The notes below the pieces were generated by a model. It did no database searches, was not told the origin of the DNA, and saw only the letters and a list, made by a program, of their open reading frames with translations. 5,588 nucleotides of DNA. Origin: JBGPYM01 sp041493205 (GTDB lineage Bacteria; Bacteroidota; Ignavibacteria; UBA10030; UBA6906). Location of the stretch: positions 1 through 5,588 of the forward strand of contig JBGPYM010000212.1 of assembly GCA_041493205.1 (NCBI GenBank), in the 5' to 3' direction. The position numbers and the translations under genes are program-made. Position 1 is the stretch's first letter; the number at the start of each line of letters is the position of its first letter. Positions 1 through 5,116 of this stretch are shown one piece after another.

Positions 1-153
1 ATGGGGAGTTACCACGGCGAGCACGGGTTCAGGGCATTTTCACACGAAAAGGCCGTGCTGGAGAAGGGGACGTGGCTTGAGCTCTGGTTCCTGAAGACCC
101 TCCCGTACAAGAAATGGAAATTGAAGATACTCCGTTGGCTGATCGAGCACTGA
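1..153 (+). CDS. Aldehyde dehydrogenase family 3, C-terminal fragment (start lies upstream of the window)
   Basis: The first 50 codons read as the extreme C-terminus of an NAD(P)-dependent aldehyde dehydrogenase, which oxidises aldehydes to carboxylates. The diagnostic stretch is MGSYHGEHGFRAFSHEKAV at residues 1-19. It matches the family-3 ALDH pattern G-M-G-x-Y-H-G...F-x-x-F-S-H-x-K-x-V-L near the end of the catalytic fold. It is followed by a basic, aromatic tail (LPYKKWKLKILRWLIEH), where family-3 enzymes carry a comparable 'YPPY...KLK' tail, sometimes membrane-associating. The ATG at position 1 is almost certainly an internal methionine of this motif, not the start, because family members are roughly 450-500 residues. 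The Cys/Glu catalytic centre is outside the window. The gene converges on the Crp/Fnr gene, with 54 bases between the stops and no obvious terminator hairpin. Family assignment is good; the substrate cannot be inferred. Confidence 0.85.
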   Translation: MGSYHGEHGFRAFSHEKAVLEKGTWLELWFLKTLPYKKWKLKILRWLIEH

Positions 154-207
154 TCACTCATGCGCCAGACCCATCATCAGGTCAGAACAATCTCCCTGGT
201 CGTATGC

Positions 208-825
208 CTATGAGACTGTGGCAGTCTTCTGGCGTTTTGCGATCCGGTTGCGGATGCGGCTGAGCGCTTCGGGGGTGATGCCCAGGAAGGAGGCGATGTG
301 ACGCTGGGCGACACGTTGCGTAATGGACGAACACTCCTCCACAAGTTGAAGGTAGCGCTCTTCTGCTGAGAGGCTGATGGTGGCGAGTACACGGCGGTGG
401 GTTGCGATATAATTGCTCGAGAGAAGGATCCGCCAGTACTTTTCAAACTTCGGAACTTCTGCGCTGAGCTTCTCGTATCCCGCCTTGTCCAGAAGCAGGA
501 CGTCGGATTCCTCGAGGGCATCAATGAAAAAGGTGGATTCCTTTGCCGTCAGAAAACTGTAGAGATCGGAAATCCACCACCCTTCAACGGCAAACTGGAG
601 TATATGCTCCTGCCCCTTCTTGTCAATGGAATACGACCGGAGACACCCCTTCGTGACGAACGCGAGATGCTTTGAAACTTCTCCCGCCTGGAGGAGGTAT
701 GCATCCTTCCGGACTCTCCGGGCGACCATCAGCGAAGTGCACTGAAAGAACTCATCCGCCGTCAACGTTATCCGCTGCTGGACATGCGCCCGCAGCGTAT
801 CGAACATGAGCCGGATATCCTGCAC
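208..825 (-). CDS. Crp/Fnr-family transcriptional regulator
   Basis: A 205-residue cytoplasmic DNA-binding regulator. Residues about 20-115 form the cyclic-nucleotide-binding-type beta-roll (LLQAGEVSKHLAFVTKGCLR, then EGWWISDLYSF). A dimerisation helix spans about 120-150. A C-terminal winged helix-turn-helix spans about 155-195 (RVAQRHIASFLGITPEALSR). The recognition helix has E186-x-x-S189-R190, the arrangement by which FNR contacts TTGAT half-sites. The cAMP-contacting Arg-Ser pair of CRP is not visible. Only three scattered cysteines (29, 61, 165) are present, with no N-terminal cluster, so neither cAMP sensing nor an FNR-type iron-sulphur cluster is supported and the ligand is unknown. 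The start is GTG at 825, four bases after AAGGAG; an in-frame ATG at 807 gives a 199-residue alternative and is close to where many relatives begin. It converges on the aldehyde dehydrogenase gene and lies downstream of yceI on the same strand, 141 bases away. Family call is strong; its targets are inference. Confidence 0.93.
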   Translation of the reverse strand: MQDIRLMFDTLRAHVQQRITLTADEFFQCTSLMVARRVRKDAYLLQAGEVSKHLAFVTKGCLRSYSIDKKGQEHILQFAVEGWWISDLYSFLTAKESTFFIDALEESDVLLLDKAGYEKLSAEVPKFEKYWRILLSSNYIATHRRVLATISLSAEERYLQLVEECSSITQRVAQRHIASFLGITPEALSRIRNRIAKRQKTATVS

Positions 826-829
826 ACAT

Positions 830-835
830 CTCCTT
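830..835 (-). promoter_or_regulatory. Ribosome binding site of the Crp/Fnr gene (AAGGAG)
   Basis: Read on the minus strand, AAGGAG sits four bases before the GTG at 825, which favours that start although the spacing is short. An ATG directly after the AAGGAG (829-827) is out of frame and is not the start. A weaker AGGA about ten bases before the in-frame ATG at 807 keeps the shorter start possible. Confidence 0.5.
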
Positions 836-966
836 CGGCCGGTTGATGCGAAACCTGAAGAACTGGAAGATTGCTTTCAATATCGGAAAATTTCCCGAGC
901 ACTTCCACTCCCCGCCGTTCTTCAGGAATCGTAATCAACTGCCGCAGGTCGTTTCGCAGGGACCGT

Positions 967-1512
967 TCAGGCCGCCCTGGAGACTTCCACGGCCGCCCTT
1001 TTGAGCTCCACGGCGATGTCCAGTTTCACATCGTCGCTCACAACGACCCCGCCTGCTTCAGTCAGAGCGTTCCACCGAAGCCCGAATTCCTGACGGTTGA
1101 TCGTCCCGGTGATCGCGAAGGCGGCGACATCTCCTTCAAATCCCTTCACCGTCCCGCCGTATTCCGCATTGAGAGAGACCCTGCGGGTGGTTCCTCTGAT
1201 CGTCATGTCCCCGACAAGTTCGTAACTTCCATCCGCCTTCGCGGTAAGGGATTTCGATGCGAAGGAGAGCTTCGGATGACTGGCTGCGTCGAAGAAATCG
1301 GGCGACTTCAGATGTCCGTCCCGCTGTTCGTTATTCGTGCTGATGCTGTCCACGTCCGCTTCAAACCGGACGCGGGCGTCGCTGAAATCCGGCTTCTCGG
1401 CCGCGATCGTGCCGCTGAAGCGCTTGAATTCCCCCGTCACGGTCGAGATCACCAGGTGCTTTACCTTGAACCTGATCTCTGAGTGCGCCGGGTCGATGTT
1501 CCACTGTGCCAT
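967..1512 (-). CDS. YceI family protein (lipocalin-like, polyisoprenoid-binding fold)
   Basis: A 181-residue protein spanning a whole YceI domain. It opens with the family signature W-x-I-D-P-x-H-S-x-I-x-F-x-V-x-H-L (WNIDPAHSEIRFKVKHLVIS, residues 4-23), then GEFKRFSGTI. Centrally it has NNEQRDGHLKSPDFFDAASH (60-79), matching the family's 'R-D-x-H-L-x-S-x-D-F-F-D' motif. It ends with strand-rich sequence (GTINRQEFGLRWN; VVVSDDVKLDIAVEL). YceI proteins form a long beta-barrel that binds isoprenoid or amphiphilic lipids. Many are periplasmic, but this one begins directly with the domain and has no signal peptide, so it is probably cytoplasmic. The ATG at 1512 is preceded by AGGAG with seven-base spacing (1520-1524 on the plus strand), a well-supported start. 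It is divergent from the transglutaminase operon, shares an upstream region containing a perfect FNR-type box, and is followed on the same strand by the Crp/Fnr gene. Physiological role unknown. Confidence 0.95.
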   Translation of the reverse strand: MAQWNIDPAHSEIRFKVKHLVISTVTGEFKRFSGTIAAEKPDFSDARVRFEADVDSISTNNEQRDGHLKSPDFFDAASHPKLSFASKSLTAKADGSYELVGDMTIRGTTRRVSLNAEYGGTVKGFEGDVAAFAITGTINRQEFGLRWNALTEAGGVVVSDDVKLDIAVELKRAAVEVSRAA

Positions 1513-1546
1513 GATCGTTCTCCTGTATGAGATGGTTGATGAGCTG

Positions 1547-1567
1547 TTGTATGCTACTAAGATACTA
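1547..1567. repeat. Short imperfect inverted repeat upstream of yceI, possible operator or promoter element
   Basis: The arms TTGTAT (1547-1552) and ATACTA (1562-1567) are inverted with five of six bases matching, separated by nine bases. On the minus strand the same stretch contains TAGTAT and TATCTT, each four of six to a sigma-70 -10 box, about 50 bases upstream of the yceI ATG. It could be part of the yceI promoter or a small operator, but such short arms are common by chance. Confidence 0.22.
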
Positions 1568-1610
1568 CTGGGAGGCCTGCCGGCGCATTAACCGGGGCCA
1601 GGATCGCGTA

Positions 1611-1624
1611 TTGATCCGGATCAA
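1611..1624. promoter_or_regulatory. FNR/Crp-family binding site, perfect palindrome TTGATCCGGATCAA
   Basis: The 14 bases TTGATCCGGATCAA are a perfect palindrome and match the established FNR/ANR consensus TTGAT-N4-ATCAA at all ten defined positions. The site lies in the divergent region between yceI and the transglutaminase operon. Its centre is about 105 bases upstream of the yceI start and about 67-125 bases upstream of the candidate starts of the transglutaminase gene. The Crp/Fnr protein encoded at 208-825 has the E-x-x-S-R recognition-helix pattern that reads TTGAT in FNR, so it is the obvious candidate binder. The consensus match is seen directly; binding, and which gene is controlled, are inference. 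No strong -10 box sits at the class II distance on the plus strand. On the minus strand TAGTAT (1562-1567) would place the site near -61.5. Confidence 0.62.
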
Positions 1625-1625
1625 G

Positions 1626-1663
1626 ACTCCCCCCAATGCGGGCCGAAAAAGGGGTTGGGGAGT
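1626..1663 (+). promoter_or_regulatory. Possible leader hairpin upstream of the transglutaminase operon
   Basis: ACTCCCC (1626-1632) and GGGGAGT (1657-1663) are perfectly complementary. They could form a seven-base-pair GC-rich stem around a 24-base loop, extendable by a G-U and an A-U pair. The right arm is followed by only two more T before GCC, so it is a poor intrinsic terminator. It begins two bases after the FNR-type palindrome and ends 27 bases before the strong ribosome binding site, so it would be in the leader RNA if transcription starts near the palindrome. Function is unproven. Confidence 0.28.
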
Positions 1664-1690
1664 TTGCCGGCGAGAGCTTGATTCATGAAT

Positions 1691-1695
1691 GGAGG
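1691..1695 (+). promoter_or_regulatory. Strong Shine-Dalgarno (GGAGG) serving an ATG at 1702, out of frame with the transglutaminase ORF
   Basis: TGGAGGT (1690-1696) is close to a perfect anti-16S match and ends six bases before ATG 1702. That ATG opens MLQSSTPTTLPEADEK, a natural-looking hydrophilic N-terminus, but this frame then gives low-complexity Arg/Pro/Ser-rich sequence to a stop near 2034. The transglutaminase frame is shifted by +1 and its own ATGs (1685, 1742) lack good ribosome binding sites. This site is therefore the main evidence that the annotated start of the next gene may be wrong or that a frame change occurs at the A-run 1745-1750. Confidence 0.55.
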
Positions 1696-1741
1696 TTCCC
1701 TATGTTGCAGTCATCCACTCCCACAACCCTGCCTGAAGCCG

Positions 1742-3109
1742 ATGAAAAAACGACGTTGGGTCACGCGCATTGCCGGACTCCTCGTTCTGGTTCTCGTTCT
1801 GATGAACCTCTACGTGTTCTTCACACGGGAGTGGGAGTCCTCGTTTACCCCCGCATCCTATGCGACGCTCTATTACCCGCTCGACGTTCCTGCAATCCGC
1901 GAATGGAAGCTGGTCGACCGCGACCGGATCCGGCTGGATATTGCGTCGTCGAGCAAAGTGTCCGAATGGAGAATCCTCACGGATGGCGCGAAGCCCCAGG
2001 TGGCGACAGGCTTGATGCCGGCATTCCACATTGATACCACGTTTGCTCAGATTCATTCGTACACGCTCATCCCCGTGCCTGAGACCGCCTGTCAGGTCAT
2101 TGAAATCTCCATCCAGTTCTACCCGAAAGAATTCTATGCCTCTCTGGGGATGAATCACGTCGACGTGTATATCGTGCGGTCGAATGTGCCGTGCGGAAAG
2201 TTCGAACAGTTCTCGCTCGCCGATTGGGTTGACGATTACAGTTATGTGGGTGACAAGGGGCTGATGGAAGTCGACAGCATCCTTCAAAAGGAAGTGGGCA
2301 TCGTCGCAGGGGAATCGACATTCCGGCGGATGGAGAAGCTCTTCCCATACCTCCGGAAGAAGCTCAGAAATGCGGGAGGTGTGCCGAAGGACGATGAACG
2401 CTGGATGAACCCCTGGCTCCTGTATAACGAGATGGCCTGCGGAACAGGAAAAGGGTGGTGCACACAGCATGCCCAGCTCTGGGTGTTCTGGGCCAACAGG
2501 GCGGGAATCCCCACCCGCTTTGTATTCGGGGCGCGCACGCAGGACAACACCATCATCTATTCGGGACATTCGTGGGCGGAGTCATTTATCCGGGAACAGA
2601 ATCGATGGGCCTTCGTGGATCTCTCGCAGGGCCATCTCTATATCACTGACAGGTATGGCGCAGTGCTGAATACCGCCGACCTGTTTCATCTGAATCAGCA
2701 CAATGCGTTCGACAGCACGTTTGCGAGGATGTACATCGACTGGCAATGGGTCAACAGGCTGGGCGTTGCGAATATCGACACGTTAGCGACGGTCCCGTAC
2801 GCGAAGTGCAACGAGCTCATACGGAGCGAATACACGGCCCAGTCGATCATCAAGTACCGGCGTCCGCCGAATGTGGAAGATGTCCGGGAAATTTATGCGG
2901 GGTTCTTCAACGATCGGACGTTCCTCACCGGCAATCTTGAAAGGTATCTCTTCAAGCCTCCGCTCGCGTATTCCTACTATCCCACCGACGGTGGGGAAAC
3001 ATATTTCACCCGGCGCTTGCTGTTCTTCGGCCTCCTTGCAAGCCTCGTCCTCTGGCTTGGTTTGATCGGGCTGCGGCGACGGGAGAAAAGCAGCGTGCCC
3101 GCCGCCTGA
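1742..3109 (+). CDS. Membrane-anchored transglutaminase-like domain protein
   Basis: From ATG 1742 the protein has 455 residues; function beyond the fold is unknown. A basic start (MKKRRWVTR) leads into a transmembrane segment at about 6-27. An extracytoplasmic-looking region follows, then a transglutaminase-like core with the papain-type triad: Cys240 in GKGWCTQHAQLW, His276 in YSGHSWAESF, and Asp293 in RWAFVDLSQG. A second transmembrane helix lies at about 424-444, then a basic tail (RRREKSS). The positive-inside pattern puts both ends in the cytoplasm and the catalytic domain outside. Such domains usually act as cysteine proteases or amidases, or occasionally as cross-linkers; the triad looks intact, so activity is plausible. 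It is first in an apparent operon with two dehydrogenases; the next ATG is six bases beyond its stop. Start choice is difficult: 1685 extends the frame by 19 unlikely residues (Cys/Pro-rich), 1742 has no ribosome binding site, and the good one at 1691-1695 points to ATG 1702 in another frame. A one-base skip at A1745-1750 would give MLQSSTPTTLPEADEKRRWV. Confidence 0.85.
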   Translation: MKKRRWVTRIAGLLVLVLVLMNLYVFFTREWESSFTPASYATLYYPLDVPAIREWKLVDRDRIRLDIASSSKVSEWRILTDGAKPQVATGLMPAFHIDTTFAQIHSYTLIPVPETACQVIEISIQFYPKEFYASLGMNHVDVYIVRSNVPCGKFEQFSLADWVDDYSYVGDKGLMEVDSILQKEVGIVAGESTFRRMEKLFPYLRKKLRNAGGVPKDDERWMNPWLLYNEMACGTGKGWCTQHAQLWVFWANRAGIPTRFVFGARTQDNTIIYSGHSWAESFIREQNRWAFVDLSQGHLYITDRYGAVLNTADLFHLNQHNAFDSTFARMYIDWQWVNRLGVANIDTLATVPYAKCNELIRSEYTAQSIIKYRRPPNVEDVREIYAGFFNDRTFLTGNLERYLFKPPLAYSYYPTDGGETYFTRRLLFFGLLASLVLWLGLIGLRRREKSSVPAA

Positions 3110-3115
3110 CTCCTG

Positions 3116-4114
3116 ATGGAAGCAATGGGAGTGGTGTTTACGGGACCGAACAGCGTCTCCTTCCAGGGAGTGCGCTGTCCCGAACCGGGCCCGTCTGATG
3201 TTCTGGTAAGAGTCACGCACTCCTGGATCAGCAACGGCACCGAGGGGTCGTACCTGCGGGGAGAACGATCGGACGGGGACACGCCGTACAAGCCGGGTGA
3301 CCCTGTTCCGTTTCCGGTCGTTGCCGGCTACCAGAAAGTGGGTCGGGTTGAATGGGTGGGAAGTGAAATCGGCGACCTCGCGATCGGTGAGGACGTCTTC
3401 GCCTCGATTGGCCGCATCGAGGGAATGCACCACCCCTACGCCGGCCATGTCTCTCCATCCGTGTGTCCCCGCGATCAGGTCTGGAAACTTCCTCCCGGTG
3501 TGAACCTTCTGGCGTATGCCGGAATGGTCCTCACACAGGTCGGCTACAACGCCGGCTCGCGTCCTCACCTGGAGAAAGGGGATCCCGCCCTGGTGTTCGG
3601 TGACGGGATGGTCGGACTCTGGACGGCGCAAACACTCGCTTGCCGCGGTTCGGAGGTGTTTCTGGTCGGCCGCCATGACGAGCGATTACGCCTCTTTGCG
3701 CACCGCCCGCACAGTCACACACTGAATGAAAGGAAATCCGACTGGAAGGCATATCTGACCGGGCACTGTCCCGGGAAGTTGCAGGTTGCCGTCGATACCG
3801 TGGGGCGCATTGACCTCCTCGAGTCGGTTTTTCCCTTCATGCGCCGGTTCGGCCATATCGTCTCGGCCGGCTTCTACGGAACCGCCGACCGGCTGTCGCT
3901 GCAGCCGCCGCGGTACGGGGAGCTGACGATCGACCTCGTGGGCGGCTGGAGGCGCAATCGAATGGACGAAACGTTGCAGATGATTGCCGCGGGCAACCTC
4001 GAGACCCTTTCCCTGATCACACATCATTTTCCGGTGTCCCGGGCTGCGGACGCCTGGAAGCTCATCGAATCGAAGAGTGAACCCGTGCTTGGGGTCATTC
4101 TGGATTGGGAATAA
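3116..4114 (+). CDS. Medium-chain dehydrogenase/reductase lacking canonical zinc ligands
   Basis: A 332-residue cytoplasmic oxidoreductase of the MDR (zinc-type alcohol dehydrogenase-like) superfamily. The N-terminal GroES-like domain is at about 1-130: PEPGPSDVLVRVTHS, then SNGTEGSYLRGER, then PFPVVAGYQKVGRV. The Rossmann domain is at about 155-300, with G162-D-G-M-V-G167 followed by EVFLVGRHDERL. The positions that normally read G-x-C-G-T-D and G-H-E-x-x-G are here ISNGTE (38-43) and GYQKVG (71-76), so the first catalytic zinc Cys and the His-Glu pair are replaced. The structural zinc four-Cys loop is also absent. Similar replacements (GISRGTE, GYSAVG) occur in BchC-like and 'bi-domain' oxidoreductases, so this may be a zinc-independent branch. 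The Arg after the second Rossmann strand (VGR) could favour NADP. It lies between the transglutaminase gene and a second MDR gene. The start has no clear ribosome binding site, so translational coupling is likely; ATG 3125 is an alternative. Substrate unknown. Confidence 0.9.
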   Translation: MEAMGVVFTGPNSVSFQGVRCPEPGPSDVLVRVTHSWISNGTEGSYLRGERSDGDTPYKPGDPVPFPVVAGYQKVGRVEWVGSEIGDLAIGEDVFASIGRIEGMHHPYAGHVSPSVCPRDQVWKLPPGVNLLAYAGMVLTQVGYNAGSRPHLEKGDPALVFGDGMVGLWTAQTLACRGSEVFLVGRHDERLRLFAHRPHSHTLNERKSDWKAYLTGHCPGKLQVAVDTVGRIDLLESVFPFMRRFGHIVSAGFYGTADRLSLQPPRYGELTIDLVGGWRRNRMDETLQMIAAGNLETLSLITHHFPVSRAADAWKLIESKSEPVLGVILDWE

Positions 4115-4115
4115 C

Positions 4116-5105
4116 ATGTCACATGTTGCCGCGCGGATGCATACACTCGAGTTCGAAGCGCCTCTTCGCCCGGCATGGAAGGAAGTTGACACGCCTTCCC
4201 CGGGTCCCGACGAAGTCCTTGTGAGAGTCATGGGGGTCGCCACCTGCCCCCAGTGGGACCTCCACATGATGGACGGGGTGCCGATGTTTCCGGGTGCACC
4301 CCTGACGTACCCTCTTGCGCCGGGCCAGCCGGGACATGAGGCGATGGGCGAGGTTATCTCTTTGGGGCGCAACGTCCATGTCTTTTCGCCTGGCATGCAC
4401 GTTGCGGCTTGGCGCGACCCGGGCGGCCGTCGCATGGGGTGCTATGCCCAGTATGCCGCGCTCCATCAGGAAGATCTTATTGAAATCGACTCGAAACTTT
4501 CTCCCGGGCAAGTCGCTTCTCTCGAGCTGGCGATGTGCGTGCAGGGCTCGATCAACCGGTTGCGCGAATGCGGAGGTATCGAAGGGAAACGGGTGGCCAT
4601 CGGCGGTCTCGGACCCTCCGGACTTGTCGCCGTGCAGCTCGCCCGTGCATTCGGGGCAGGGGAGGTGATCGGACTGGATCCTCTTGAACCCCGCAGGAGA
4701 TTGGCTCTAAAATTAGGGGCCGATGAAACCTGGGATCCGGGAGAATTTCACTGGCCCTCAGGCCGGACGCATCCGGACGTGTTCGATGCCGCGCTCGATA
4801 CTACCGGGTTGCGGGTATCGATCGAGGCGTTGATGGGTTCAACCCGCGGGAGTGTCGCGATTTTCGGTGTGCTACGAGAAGATGTCCGGTTCGGGCCGGA
4901 GCAGTGGTGGGGAGGATTCGCGCTGCTCGGCTACGGAACGCATACCCGCGAAGCAGCGGTGCAGGCGTATGAGCTTATCTGTGCGGGAAAGCTTCTTCTC
5001 GCGCCGCTCATGAGCGCACGGCTTCCATTCACGCGATACGCCGAAGGGGTGGAGCGACTCAGGTCGAAGGAATGTGTGAAGATCCTCTTTGACCCGTGGG
5101 AGTGA
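4116..5105 (+). CDS. Medium-chain dehydrogenase/reductase (zinc-type alcohol dehydrogenase-like)
   Basis: A 329-residue cytoplasmic MDR oxidoreductase, different in detail from its upstream neighbour. The GroES-like domain (about 1-130) has PGPDEVLVRVMGVATCPQWDLH, with Cys44 and Asp48 at the usual zinc-site positions. PGHEAMGEV supplies His74-Glu75, and Cys141 (ELAMCVQGS) is a possible further ligand. The four-Cys structural zinc loop is missing. The Rossmann domain has G164-L-G-P-S-G169, and an acidic residue, Asp188, at the end of the second strand (VIGLDPLEPRRR), which in this superfamily favours NAD over NADP. I chose ATG 4116, one base after the upstream gene's stop, with GGGA just before it. 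An upstream in-frame ATG at 4077 would overlap the neighbour by 38 bases and adds an unlikely leader; ATG 4137 is also possible. The tight spacing makes it co-transcribed with the first dehydrogenase. It converges on the M20 peptidase gene, 11 bases away. Substrate unknown. Confidence 0.93.
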   Translation: MSHVAARMHTLEFEAPLRPAWKEVDTPSPGPDEVLVRVMGVATCPQWDLHMMDGVPMFPGAPLTYPLAPGQPGHEAMGEVISLGRNVHVFSPGMHVAAWRDPGGRRMGCYAQYAALHQEDLIEIDSKLSPGQVASLELAMCVQGSINRLRECGGIEGKRVAIGGLGPSGLVAVQLARAFGAGEVIGLDPLEPRRRLALKLGADETWDPGEFHWPSGRTHPDVFDAALDTTGLRVSIEALMGSTRGSVAIFGVLREDVRFGPEQWWGGFALLGYGTHTREAAVQAYELICAGKLLLAPLMSARLPFTRYAEGVERLRSKECVKILFDPWE

Positions 5106-5116
5106 GCAAAACGCGA

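Noticed and set aside
1..3. ATG at the first base as a start of a 50-residue protein
   Set aside because: The sequence is the conserved C-terminal motif of aldehyde dehydrogenases, so this Met is internal and the gene is truncated by the window.
214..226. Small hairpin GACTG-TGG-CAGTC near the end of the Crp/Fnr gene as a terminator
   Set aside because: It lies inside the coding region, has only five base pairs and no T-run follows on either strand.
768..1030. Minus-strand open frame between yceI and the Crp/Fnr gene (RSLRNDLRQLITIPEERRG and onward)
   Set aside because: It looks mildly protein-like, but it has no ATG, no ribosome binding site, overlaps both neighbours out of frame and resembles nothing known. 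The gap more likely holds the regulator's promoter.
871..1482. Plus-strand open frame of 203 codons across yceI
   Set aside because: It is antisense to a well-supported YceI gene, rich in Arg/Pro/Ser in the manner of shadow frames in GC-rich DNA, and matches no family I recognise.
1700..2569. Minus-strand open frame of 289 codons opposite the transglutaminase gene
   Set aside because: The opposite strand has the full triad and membrane helices of a transglutaminase-like protein; this frame has no recognisable domain.
2783..3676. Minus-strand open frame of 297 codons spanning the transglutaminase and first dehydrogenase genes
   Set aside because: It crosses two real genes and their junction on the other strand, and its composition (Arg/His/Pro-rich) is that of an antisense shadow.
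3116..4114. Identification of the first dehydrogenase as bacteriochlorophyll enzyme BchC
   Set aside because: The shared features (GTE in place of CGTD, GYxxVG in place of GHE) define a wider branch, and there are no photosynthesis genes nearby.
3686..4435. Minus-strand open frame of 249 codons across the two dehydrogenase genes
   Set aside because: Antisense to two clear MDR genes, with no recognisable motifs.
5106..5116. Bidirectional terminator between the second dehydrogenase and the M20 peptidase
   Set aside because: Only 11 bases separate the stops and I see no stem-loop with a T-tract in or beside them.
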